NCBI GenBank assembly: GCA_964579505.1
Contig: CAZOGC010000011.1
Location: 6,170 to 70,169, forward strand
Direction of reading: 5' to 3'
From: JAJYSO01 sp964579505
GTDB lineage: Bacteria; Bacteroidota; Bacteroidia; Flavobacteriales; Flavobacteriaceae
Length of the DNA stretch: 64,000 nucleotides
Shown here: positions 9,588 to 15,942 of the stretch, in pieces
Position numbering within the stretch: position 1 is the first letter of the stretch
Layout: the number at the start of each line of letters is the position of its first letter
Notes under the pieces: generated by a model
Database searches by the model: none
Told to the model about the DNA's origin: nothing
Seen by the model: only the letters and a program-made list of their open reading frames with translations
Made by a program: the position numbers and the translations under genes

Positions 9588-9899
9588 TTATAAACCCAAC
9601 CCGGGGATATTTGGCATGCCTTCTTTGGCTACTTTGCTTAGCTCTTCTTCGTTTATCTGTGTAGCTTTAGCAATAGCGTTGTTTAAAGTGAGTACCAAAT
9701 AATCTTCTAACTGCTCTTTGTCTTCGAGCAACTCGTCGGCTACAGCTATATTTTTTATTTTTCGATTAGCAGTAAGCGTTATAGTGAGCAACCCATCATT
9801 AGATTTTTCTTGTAAGGTTACTGTATCCAGCCTTTTTTTGGTGGCTTCTATTTTGGCTTGTGTTTCTTTTAGCCGTCCCATCATGCCCATTAAATCCAT
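9588..9899 (-). CDS. YbaB/EbfC family nucleoid-associated protein
   Basis: A 103-residue protein that matches the family length and layout: an N-terminal Met-rich helix (M-D-L-M-G-M-M-G), a long charged helix (Q-A-K-I-E-A-T-K-K-R-L), then a beta-sheet with G-L-L-T-I-T-L-T-A-N. It ends in a Gly/Pro-rich tail (M-P-N-I-P-G-L-G-L), typical of YbaB. These proteins form dimers that bind DNA and help shape the nucleoid. In many bacteria the gene follows dnaX and precedes recR, but here it stands alone between an S9 peptidase and a divergent small membrane protein. Confidence 0.92.
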   Translation of the reverse strand: MDLMGMMGRLKETQAKIEATKKRLDTVTLQEKSNDGLLTITLTANRKIKNIAVADELLEDKEQLEDYLVLTLNNAIAKATQINEEELSKVAKEGMPNIPGLGL

Positions 9900-10000
9900 A
9901 ATTTTATTGTTTTAAATTGCAGGCGAATGTATAAAATTTAAGTTGAATTTTCAGTAATGTTTTCTTGTAGAGACACAGCAAATTTAAATAGGTTTGCCGG

Positions 10001-10008
10001 TATATTTG
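10001..10008 (+). promoter_or_regulatory. Bacteroidota -7 box (TATATTTG)
   Basis: Matches TAnnTTTG; a second copy lies at 10011-10018. Transcription from either box would start after 10010, which favours the ATG at 10024 over an upstream TTG. No well-spaced -33 TTG is evident. Confidence 0.45.
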
Positions 10009-10023
10009 TCTATATTTGTTAGC

Positions 10024-10245
10024 ATGAGTAAAGGAACACGTATCTTTTTAGTAAATTTTCTGGTTGGCGGGGTGGTTTTTGCCGCAATTATGCTGGGCTT
10101 CGATTATTTTACCCACAAAGAATACAACGTACTTAAATACATTGTCTATTTTGTGGCTTTTGGTCTCTTTATGGGGCTAATGGCTAGGCGTAACTATCGA
10201 AATCGCGTTTGGGATGATGAAGAAAATGAAGAAGACAATGCATAG
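10024..10245 (+). CDS. Small two-helix inner-membrane protein
   Basis: A 73-residue protein with two hydrophobic segments: N-F-L-V-G-G-V-V-F-A-A-I-M-L-G-F near 10-25, and Y-I-V-Y-F-V-A-F-G-L-F-M-G-L-M near 40-55. A basic linker (A-R-R-N-Y-R-N-R) and an acidic tail (D-D-E-E-N-E-E-D) follow. I do not recognise a named family. Two passes with both ends in the cytoplasm is the likely topology. The ATG at 10024 is chosen because -7 promoter boxes at 10001-10018 lie upstream of it. It diverges from ybaB. Confidence 0.7.
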   Translation: MSKGTRIFLVNFLVGGVVFAAIMLGFDYFTHKEYNVLKYIVYFVAFGLFMGLMARRNYRNRVWDDEENEEDNA

Positions 10246-10284
10246 AGTTGCAATAAAAATAATAGAGTTATTCTTTTAGTTTCT

Positions 10285-10313
10285 GTTCTTTTTTGCATTG
10301 CCCAAAAAAGAAC
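10285..10313. repeat. Perfect 11-bp inverted repeat in a gene-free stretch
   Basis: Arms GTTCTTTTTTG (10285-10295) and CAAAAAAGAAC (10303-10313) flank a 7-base loop. It is in the 355-bp gap 10246-10600, which has no credible gene. It is not a normal terminator for the gene ending at 10245, because A rather than T follows on the plus strand. Similar GGTTCTTTTTTGGGC-like stretches are, as I recall, common intergenic debris or repeats in Flavobacteriaceae, but I could not check copy number here. Confidence 0.6.
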
Positions 10314-10372
10314 CAAAAAAGTCTAGACTTACTAAAAAAATAGAAGAAAATACTACGGAACCATCAGCCACT

Positions 10373-10422
10373 GGATTAAAATAACTTGCCTCCTACCGTC
10401 GGCGTCGAGCAGATTTTAATCC
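10373..10422. repeat. Second inverted repeat with GC-richer core
   Basis: Arms GGATTAAAAT (10373-10382) and ATTTTAATCC (10413-10422) are a perfect 10-bp match. They enclose a 30-base core that is much richer in G and C than the surrounding DNA (it includes CCGTCGGCGTCGAGC). Together with the repeat at 10285-10313 this looks like one compound intergenic element. The remainder of the gap to 10600 is AT-rich and would hold any terminator of the XRE gene at 10601-10801. I see nothing else in it. Confidence 0.55.
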
Positions 10423-10600
10423 TCAGGCCAACGCTGCTTCCTTGATTTTCACTGTTTTTTTTAGATAGGTCATTGACAAATTTCCGCTACTTTTAATTAG
10501 AATTGAGATATTTTAAAATAATACACTTATAAATATTTGTATATCAATTTATTACACTCAGTATGTGAGCGTATAATTCGGAAAAATAAATTTCCGTTAG

Positions 10601-10801
10601 TTAATCTCCTTCTTCTAGTTGAAATATTTCTTCTACCGAAACTTCAAAAACAGTAGCCATCTTAAGTGCTAATAGGGTAGAAGGTACATATTTTCCTTTT
10701 TCAACCGCATGAACAGTTTGTCGGCTTACCCCAATTTTTTGGGCTAAATCGGCTTGGGTCAGATCTTTTATGGCACGTTGTACTTTCAAATTATTTTTCA
10801 T
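10601..10801 (-). CDS. XRE family helix-turn-helix regulator
   Basis: A 66-residue single-domain HTH protein. The helix-turn-helix is clear: L-T-Q-A-D-L-A-Q-K-I-G-V-S-R-Q-T-V-H-A at about 13-31, then E-K-G-K-Y-V-P-S and an acidic end. It matches short XRE/Cro-type regulators that usually control their own operon. Its start overlaps the end of the upstream membrane-protein gene by 11 bp, so the two are translationally coupled. In Firmicutes and Bacteroidota such 65-70-residue regulators are commonly paired with a small integral membrane protein of unknown role. Confidence 0.88.
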   Translation of the reverse strand: MKNNLKVQRAIKDLTQADLAQKIGVSRQTVHAVEKGKYVPSTLLALKMATVFEVSVEEIFQLEEGD

Positions 10802-11258
10802 CAGAAGAGGTTTTAAAATGAATGTATAACATGTAGTTAAACCGAATAATAAAGATAAACAGCACCGTAAACATGTTGTAGAGCATTACATTAAGAAATG
10901 AAAGCCCATAAATAAAAATAAACGCAATTGCCAATAACAAATAATTAATTAAGACAGCCCATAACAGTGCGTTTAGTCGTAACTTTTCAATAAACTCGTC
11001 TTCATTTTTTTCTTTAGAAAACCCTACAAATAAGGCGCCTATAATAATAAGAATTCCGGCTAGTGTGGGGAGAATATTAACCGATAAAGAGAAAAGATCA
11101 CCACCTATAAAAAAACGGGGTAAATGAACCATTACGGCTAACCACGGATCAGCAGAGTCTTGTGCTAGTTCAATAATTCCTAAAATAACCCCGGGAAGAA
11201 GTAAAAACCACCCGAGCCTCTTGTAGCGATTGGGTAATAATAAACGTTGTGTATACAT
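10791..11258 (-). CDS. Four-helix integral membrane protein paired with XRE regulator
   Basis: A 155-residue protein using the ATG at 11258; a TTG nine codons earlier is less likely. Four hydrophobic segments are visible: W-F-L-L-L-P-G-V-I-L-G-I-I near 12-24, I-L-P-T-L-A-G-I-L-I-I-I-G-A-L-F-V-G near 57-74, L-L-W-A-V-L-I-N-Y-L-L-L-A-I-A-F-I-F near 90-107, and M-L-Y-N-M-F-T-V-L-F-I-F-I-I near 120-135. I do not recognise a catalytic motif. It is the first gene of a two-gene operon with the HTH gene, overlapping it by 11 bp. A sensing or transport role regulated by the HTH protein is only a guess. Confidence 0.75.
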   Translation of the reverse strand: MYTQRLLLPNRYKRLGWFLLLPGVILGIIELAQDSADPWLAVMVHLPRFFIGGDLFSLSVNILPTLAGILIIIGALFVGFSKEKNEDEFIEKLRLNALLWAVLINYLLLAIAFIFIYGLSFLNVMLYNMFTVLFIFIIRFNYMLYIHFKTSSDEK

Positions 11259-11393
11259 AGTAGTAAGTTTTATTAGACAATTCAAAAGTAAAATAAACTT
11301 TACATAAAAACAAATAAAATTTACATAAAGTAAAATATTATTGCTTTTTGTATGTTTAATTTTGATGCGAGGGAGCGTTGATAAATAAAAAAA

Positions 11394-11414
11394 CGCCTTC
11401 TTAAGAAGAAGGCG
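11394..11414 (-). terminator. Strong terminator downstream of the small-RNA candidate
   Basis: Perfect 9-bp stem (AAGAAGGCG with its complement, 3-base loop) followed on the minus strand by seven T. The nearest upstream minus-strand gene ends at 11632, more than 200 bp away, so this terminator probably serves a separate transcript. Confidence 0.85.
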
Positions 11415-11529
11415 CCTAGTGTTAAAAATGATAAAGTCTAACCTGTTTAATTTTAGGGTAATAAGGTTAAACTTCTTGTAAATATAGAATGTAAAACTAA
11501 TAGCCTGTCGAAGTGTGCAAGGTGTTTCC
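11394..11529 (-). ncRNA. Candidate small RNA, possibly 6S-like
   Basis: Between 11286 and 11631 there is no credible gene, yet the minus strand shows a full small transcription unit. A -33 TTG (11564-11566) is followed after 20 bp by a -7-like TATATTAA (11536-11543), and a strong terminator lies at 11394-11414. The predicted transcript is about 135 nt. It contains an 11-bp hairpin with one G-U pair (arms 11464-11474 and 11434-11444, 19-base loop). The region flanking that hairpin is poorly paired and includes TATATTTA, close to the TAnnTTTG promoter box. A rod with a promoter-like bubble is how 6S RNA works, and a 6S-Flavo family is known in this class. This is inference; no covariance search was run. 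Confidence 0.4.
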
Positions 11530-11631
11530 TAATAATTAATATAGACGGGTAAACTCATCTTGTCAATTTGTGTTTTAAACAATCTAATTGTTCTAAGACT
11601 AATAGCAGAAGCCAAGTCCCCATTGATATAA

Positions 11632-12018
11632 TTACAGTACCAGTTCGTTAAATAATTGGTTGAAAGTTTCCGGTAAATTTTTACTGAGTCCCGGATGGGG
11701 GCGAGAGGTTTGCAAAATAGAGCTACGTACAGCGGTAAGCCATCTAAACCGTTCAGCTATTTCTAAGGTTGAAATAGGAGAAAGCGTATTGGTGCCATGC
11801 GCAATTTCTTGAAATGCTTTTAGGTTGGTTTCGATAAAAGAGTAATCTAAATCTGGAGAAAAGCTTGCTAGTACAGTTGGTTTTAGCTGAAAATCCATGT
11901 GCAACCAACGCTTTTTTTTGCAGAACATTACCAAGCCTACATTTAGAAACTCACCACGTTCTATTTTGGGAACCAACCGAATGACGGCGTATTCATATAA
12001 GTTTTTTTCGCCTTGCAT
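11632..12018 (-). CDS. DUF3037 domain protein
   Basis: A 128-residue protein with the typical DUF3037 opening: Y-E-Y-A-V-I-R-L-V-P at 8-17, then E-R-G-E-F-L-N-V-G-L-V-M-F-C near 20-33. The function of the family is not known to me. The start codon lies inside the end of the upstream HipA-like kinase gene (26-bp overlap), so the pair is translationally coupled and is likely to act together. DUF3037 and HipA-like kinase genes are often neighbours in unrelated bacteria, by general recollection. No signal peptide or membrane segment is visible, so a cytoplasmic location is expected. Confidence 0.85.
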   Translation of the reverse strand: MQGEKNLYEYAVIRLVPKIERGEFLNVGLVMFCKKKRWLHMDFQLKPTVLASFSPDLDYSFIETNLKAFQEIAHGTNTLSPISTLEIAERFRWLTAVRSSILQTSRPHPGLSKNLPETFNQLFNELVL

Positions 12019-12790
12019 CTTGTGCTTCTTTTACAAAGTTATCGGCGTTTTCTAGCCGTAGGATTAAAAATTTTTTGTAGACGTTTTTTACTTCTTCAGG
12101 AGACTGGTCAGAACCTTCCCAAACAAGCCATTCTTCCGGAAGTAAGTCTACAACTTGATGTAGTATTTCCGGCGTTAGGCTATTTTTATAGAACTCATTA
12201 ATTTCTTCTAATGCTGATGCGCGGTGTAATAGCACGTGGTTTTTAATAAGCGCGAAAGGGGTTGCCGCTTTTTCTTCCCAATTATTCCATGAGTGATGAA
12301 AATAAAGCGATGATCCGTGATCAATAAGCCATAACTCATTTTTCCACATCAACATATTCGTGTTTCGGGCGGTGCGATCTATGTTGGTCAAAAAAGCATC
12401 TAACCACACAATTTTTGAAGCTGTTTTTGTATCTACTTTCATTACGGCCGGGTCGTAATTAACGGCACCTGATAAAAAATGCAGCCCTATGTTTAAACCG
12501 GTGCTCCATTTTAGCAAATCCTGTATTTCTTCATCTCCTTCAGTGCGACCAAAACTCTCTTCTAAATCAGCGTAAACCAATTCCGGTACTTTTAGTCCTA
12601 GTACATGAGCAATTTCGCCCCCAATAAGTTCGGCAATAACCGCTTTTACGCCATGCCCTGAACCTTTAAATTTAACCACATACTTAAATCCATCGTCAGC
12701 ATCGGCTAAAGCAGGTAAAGATCCTCCTTCGCGCAGCGGAGAAATGTACCGCATCATGGTTACCCGTCGTAATGATTCAACCTTTTTCAT
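11993..12790 (-). CDS. HipA-like kinase-fold protein
   Basis: A 265-residue protein that resembles the kinase part of HipA without the N-terminal extension and without a HipB-type HTH partner. A glycine-rich E-G-G-S-L-P lies at 21-26 and Y-V-V-K-F-K at 37-42, with a candidate ATP-binding Lys. The catalytic region is L-D-A-F-L-T-N-I-D-R-T-A-R-N-T-N (130-145), with Asp138 and Asn143. A metal-binding I-D-H-G (156-159) takes the place of DFG. HipA itself phosphorylates glutamyl-tRNA synthetase; whether this protein does anything similar is unknown. It overlaps DUF3037 by 26 bp. It could be a regulatory kinase rather than a toxin, since no antitoxin is apparent. Confidence 0.85.
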   Translation of the reverse strand: MKKVESLRRVTMMRYISPLREGGSLPALADADDGFKYVVKFKGSGHGVKAVIAELIGGEIAHVLGLKVPELVYADLEESFGRTEGDEEIQDLLKWSTGLNIGLHFLSGAVNYDPAVMKVDTKTASKIVWLDAFLTNIDRTARNTNMLMWKNELWLIDHGSSLYFHHSWNNWEEKAATPFALIKNHVLLHRASALEEINEFYKNSLTPEILHQVVDLLPEEWLVWEGSDQSPEEVKNVYKKFLILRLENADNFVKEAQDARRKKLI

Positions 12791-12988
12791 AGGGCGAGAT
12801 AATTAAGCGCTAATATATGCGGAATGGTTTTTATACAATTTTGCATACACTTGTTTTCAATCCGTACCTTTTTGGGACGTAAAATGCATTGGCATAGCCG
12901 AATAATCTCGTCAACAGAAATAGGTTTGATAAGTATCATTAGCTCGTTAAATAGGTGAAAGAGAAAAAGCCTTTTAAGCTAATAAAAG

Positions 12989-13540
12989 TTATTTCTTATA
13001 TAACCCGTCAACGATACCATAGTCTATAGATTCTTGGGCATCCATCCAATAATCGCGGTTAAAATCTTTCATTACTTTCTCCATTTTTTGCCCACAGTTA
13101 TCGGCTAATATTTTGGCGCTAAGTTCTTTGGTTTTAATAATTTCTTGTGCCTGAATTTCTATGTTTGAGGCTTGTCCGCGCGCTCCGCCACTTGGCTGAT
13201 GAATCATTACTTTGCCGTGAGGTTGAATAAAGCGTTTTCCTTTAGTACCTCCTGAAAGTAAGATAGACCCCATAGAGGCAGACAAACCGGAACAAATGGT
13301 AGAGACATCACTTTTTATAGCTTGCATGGTATCGTAGATAGAAAAACCGGCTGTAACATATCCTCCGGGACTGTTGATAAAAAACTCAATATCTCCATCG
13401 CCTATCATATCTAAATAGAGTAATTGGCTTACTACGTGTTCGGCACTTTCATCATCTACCATGCCCCATAAAAAAATTTTGCGTTGTTCAAGAAATTTAT
13501 TTTCAATAATATCTTTAACCTTTCCGGGTTTATTTTCCAT
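12989..13540 (-). CDS. clpP: ClpP-family serine protease subunit, stand-alone paralogue
   Basis: A 183-residue ClpP-fold protease. The catalytic triad is in place: Ser89 in S-A-S-M-G-S, His114 in M-I-H-Q-P and Asp163 in N-R-D-Y. F-F-I-N-S-P-G-G (53-60) is the family's oxyanion-side motif. ClpP forms a barrel that degrades unfolded proteins fed by ClpX or ClpA. No tig or clpX gene is adjacent, so this is probably not the main clpP of the genome but the second copy that many Bacteroidota carry. It lacks the usual N-terminal axial-loop sequence of E. coli ClpP. The -7 box TACTTTTG at 13570-13577 lies just upstream. Confidence 0.9.
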   Translation of the reverse strand: MENKPGKVKDIIENKFLEQRKIFLWGMVDDESAEHVVSQLLYLDMIGDGDIEFFINSPGGYVTAGFSIYDTMQAIKSDVSTICSGLSASMGSILLSGGTKGKRFIQPHGKVMIHQPSGGARGQASNIEIQAQEIIKTKELSAKILADNCGQKMEKVMKDFNRDYWMDAQESIDYGIVDGLYKK

Positions 13541-13877
13541 AATTGTATTGTTCTAAATTTTAGCGTACTCAAAAGTACAAAAATAGGACGTTTTTTTAAG
13601 GTAAACGATTAATTTAATGCAACAGCTTTATTTTAAACTTGTTGAAAAAACGCGTTTTGTGACTATGTGTAAGAATAAAATTATAAATAATTGGTAATCA
13701 ATCAGTTGTAATATTTTTTTACAAGATGATGTGTATACGTTTACCATCTTTTCTTAAGAACCTATTAAAAATGTGACATAAATTAACAGTGTTACAAAAT
13801 AATTTTTAGGTTTTCAGTTTGTGAGAGCGCGTAGGATTGTTTAAAATTGTCCATCTTTAAAAAACACCTAATTTCTT
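13541..13877. other. 337-bp divergent intergenic region
   Basis: It holds the upstream regions of the divergent clpP-like and C1-peptidase genes. Besides the clpP -7 box I see a 12-bp palindrome AAAACGCGTTTT (13647-13658) and a short inverted repeat TTGTAA/TTACAA near 13708-13725. There is no open frame worth calling. The palindrome could be an operator, but nothing ties it to a regulator. Confidence 0.4.
13570..13577 (-). promoter_or_regulatory. -7 box (TACTTTTG) for the clpP-like gene
   Basis: Exact TAnnTTTG on the minus strand, 29 bp before the ATG at 13540. No convincing -33 element is visible at the usual distance. Confidence 0.5.
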
Positions 13878-15050
13878 ATGCAAAACAAACTGACCCTTTT
13901 GGCCATGGCGCTCTTTCTTTCATTTGGTGCCACGGCTCAGGTAGAGTTAATCAACTCTGTTAAAGGCAACCGCAGCATTAATGCTAAAGCGGGCTTTCAA
14001 TTTAAAAATGTTATTGACCTCGGTTCTACTCCTGTAAAAAATCAAGGCCGTAGTGGTACTTGTTGGAGCTATTCCGGAAACTCTTTTCTTGAGTCTGAAA
14101 TGATGAGAGAAGGAAATGATCCGGTAAATATTTCAGAAATTTTTACTGCTCGCCACGTATATTTAGAAAAAGCTAAGATGTATGTGCGTATGCACGGAAA
14201 CTTGAATTATGGCGATGGAGGCGAGTTACACGATGTTATTAATATTTATCGCCAATACGGAGCCGTTCCTCAAAGTGTTTATGACGGTTTAAACTATGGC
14301 ACTTCAATTAATAATTTTGGAGAGATGCAAGCTGCCTTAAAAGGGTTTTTAGATGGAATTATTAAAAATAAAAACGGGCATCTTACTCAAAATTGGGTAA
14401 GGGCTTTTAATGCGGTATTAGATAGCTATTTTGGTAAAGTTCCGGAGCATTTCACCTATAAAGGAAAAACCTATACTCCTAAAAGCTTTGCAAAAGAAGT
14501 AATCAAATTAAATCCGGATAATTATATTGAAGTAACTAGCATTCCTAATAAACCGAAATATACCGACGTATTTTTGCCGGTTCCTGATAACTGGAGTTTT
14601 GATTATGCTTATAACGTAAAAATGACAGACCTTACTAAGATTATTGACCATGCTTTAGAAGAAGGTTATACAGTGGGATGGGCCACAGACGTGAGCGAAA
14701 AATCATTTAGCTGGAAAAACGGAATAGCATATGTTCCTAAAGTAGATTATCGTTATATGACGGCTAAGGAACGTAAAAACATGTTTAAGGGACCAAAACC
14801 TGAAAAAACGATAACTCCTGAGATGCGTCAATTAGCTTTTGATGATTACAAAACTACAGATGATCACGGTATGCACATTGTAGGAATGGCTAAAGATCAA
14901 AACGGAAAGGAGTATTACATTGTTAAAAACTCTTGGGGTACACACAACGACTATAATGGTTATTTGTATGTAACTAAAGCTTTTGTACAGTATAAAACCA
15001 TTGCTTTGTTACTTAGTAAAAAAGCCTTGCCTAAAGGAATTTTGAAATAA
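13878..15050 (+). CDS. Exported C1-family cysteine peptidase (aminopeptidase C/bleomycin hydrolase type)
   Basis: A 390-residue protein with a cleavable signal peptide (about 1-20, ending A-T-A-Q). The papain-like active site is complete: Cys62 in R-S-G-T-C-W-S, His333 in G-M-H-I-V-G and Asn351 in V-K-N-S-W-G. The large insertion between Cys and His and the D-D-H-G-M-H context place it in the C1B bleomycin-hydrolase group, although the signal peptide points to the periplasm rather than the cytoplasm. It is monocistronic and ends at a strong terminator. The likely role is trimming of peptides; specificity is not readable. Confidence 0.92.
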   Translation: MQNKLTLLAMALFLSFGATAQVELINSVKGNRSINAKAGFQFKNVIDLGSTPVKNQGRSGTCWSYSGNSFLESEMMREGNDPVNISEIFTARHVYLEKAKMYVRMHGNLNYGDGGELHDVINIYRQYGAVPQSVYDGLNYGTSINNFGEMQAALKGFLDGIIKNKNGHLTQNWVRAFNAVLDSYFGKVPEHFTYKGKTYTPKSFAKEVIKLNPDNYIEVTSIPNKPKYTDVFLPVPDNWSFDYAYNVKMTDLTKIIDHALEEGYTVGWATDVSEKSFSWKNGIAYVPKVDYRYMTAKERKNMFKGPKPEKTITPEMRQLAFDDYKTTDDHGMHIVGMAKDQNGKEYYIVKNSWGTHNDYNGYLYVTKAFVQYKTIALLLSKKALPKGILK

Positions 15051-15078
15051 TACTTCTCAAAATTTATAACTAGCACTA

Positions 15079-15102
15079 AGGGGTTGCCATTTGGCAACCC
15101 CT
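15079..15102 (+). terminator. Terminator of the C1 peptidase gene
   Basis: AGGGGTTGCC and its complement form a 10-bp stem with a 4-base loop, 29 bp after the stop. ACTTTTA follows. It is a good hairpin with only a short T-run. Confidence 0.8.
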
Positions 15103-15267
15103 ACTTTTACCGTATGATCTCGGTAAACGAGAATACAAAGTTGGCGTAAATAAAATGCATAGGGGGAACAAAATGTGTATCGGTACTAATAATGGGTAGG
15201 CTACTCTCTTAGTCTTACCATAGAAGATGAGGAGTAGATATAAATTTTGATAATTATTGTGTTATAA

Positions 15268-15302
15268 AAAATCCGTCGTAGATGATTTTCTAGACGGATT
15301 TT
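15268..15302 (-). terminator. Terminator of mscL
   Basis: Arms AAAATCCGTC and GACGGATTTT around a 15-base loop. On the minus strand a T-run follows the stem. It lies 26 bp after the mscL stop. Confidence 0.75.
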
Positions 15303-15327
15303 CTATGCAATAATAAAAGAGGAAGAA

Positions 15328-15747
15328 TTATTTATCGCCCTTTTTAAGTAAGTCTCTAATCTCAGTAAGTAACGTTTCTTCAGCAGAAGGTGCAGGGGGT
15401 GCAGCAGGTTCTTCTGCTTTCTTTTTCTTCATTTTATTAGCTCCTTTTACAATAAGGAAGAGTATAAAAGCAATAATTATAAAAATGATTACTACCTGAA
15501 TAAGTTGACCATAAGTAATCGCATTTTCAGGGGTTATTACTTTTCCTGAAGCATCTACCACAGCTTGGGCCAAGACTATTTTCTTATCGGCAAAATTAGT
15601 GCCCCCGGTTAGTAAACCTACTATAGGCATAATAATGTCATCTACCAGCGATTTGATTACATTCTTAAAGGCCACACCTAAAACAAAGGCTACTGCTAAG
15701 TCTAATACATTACCCTTTAAGGCAAATTCTTTGAATTCTTTCCACAT
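15328..15747 (-). CDS. mscL: Large-conductance mechanosensitive channel MscL
   Basis: A 139-residue protein with the family hallmarks. It opens with an amphipathic N-terminal helix and F-A-L-K-G-N-V-L-D-L-A-V-A at 7-19. TM1 runs V-L-G-V-A-F-K-N-V-I-K-S-L-V-D-D-I-I-M-P (22-41), with P-I-V-G-L-L-T-G-G next. TM2 is Q-V-V-I-I-F-I-I-I-A-F-I-L-F-L-I near 88-103, followed by a charged C-terminal helix (E-I-R-D-L-L). MscL is a homopentamer in the inner membrane that opens under high tension to save cells from hypo-osmotic shock. It is monocistronic. Confidence 0.97.
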   Translation of the reverse strand: MWKEFKEFALKGNVLDLAVAFVLGVAFKNVIKSLVDDIIMPIVGLLTGGTNFADKKIVLAQAVVDASGKVITPENAITYGQLIQVVIIFIIIAFILFLIVKGANKMKKKKAEEPAAPPAPSAEETLLTEIRDLLKKGDK

Positions 15748-15942
15748 AGTTGAATAATTTAGTTAGAATAAATATTTAAGGTCTCACTGTCGTAATGAGA
15801 TATGTTAAAGCGAAGATAAATATTTTATGAAAATAATAACAATAAAAAACTAAATTTTTAAGAGGAGTGAAAATATTACTTGAGCTTAACAAATAAAACA
15901 ATCTGCTATTAAAGAGCTAGTTTATTGTTTTAAAAATAATAG

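Noticed and set aside
10285..10313. Reading the inverted repeat as a terminator of the small membrane-protein gene
   Set aside because: A, not T, follows the stem on the plus strand, so it is listed as a repeat instead.
11632..12790. Calling the HipA-like gene a classical HipBA toxin-antitoxin module
   Set aside because: The HTH antitoxin HipB and the N-terminal HipA subdomain are absent, and the XRE gene at 10601-10801 is coupled to a different partner.
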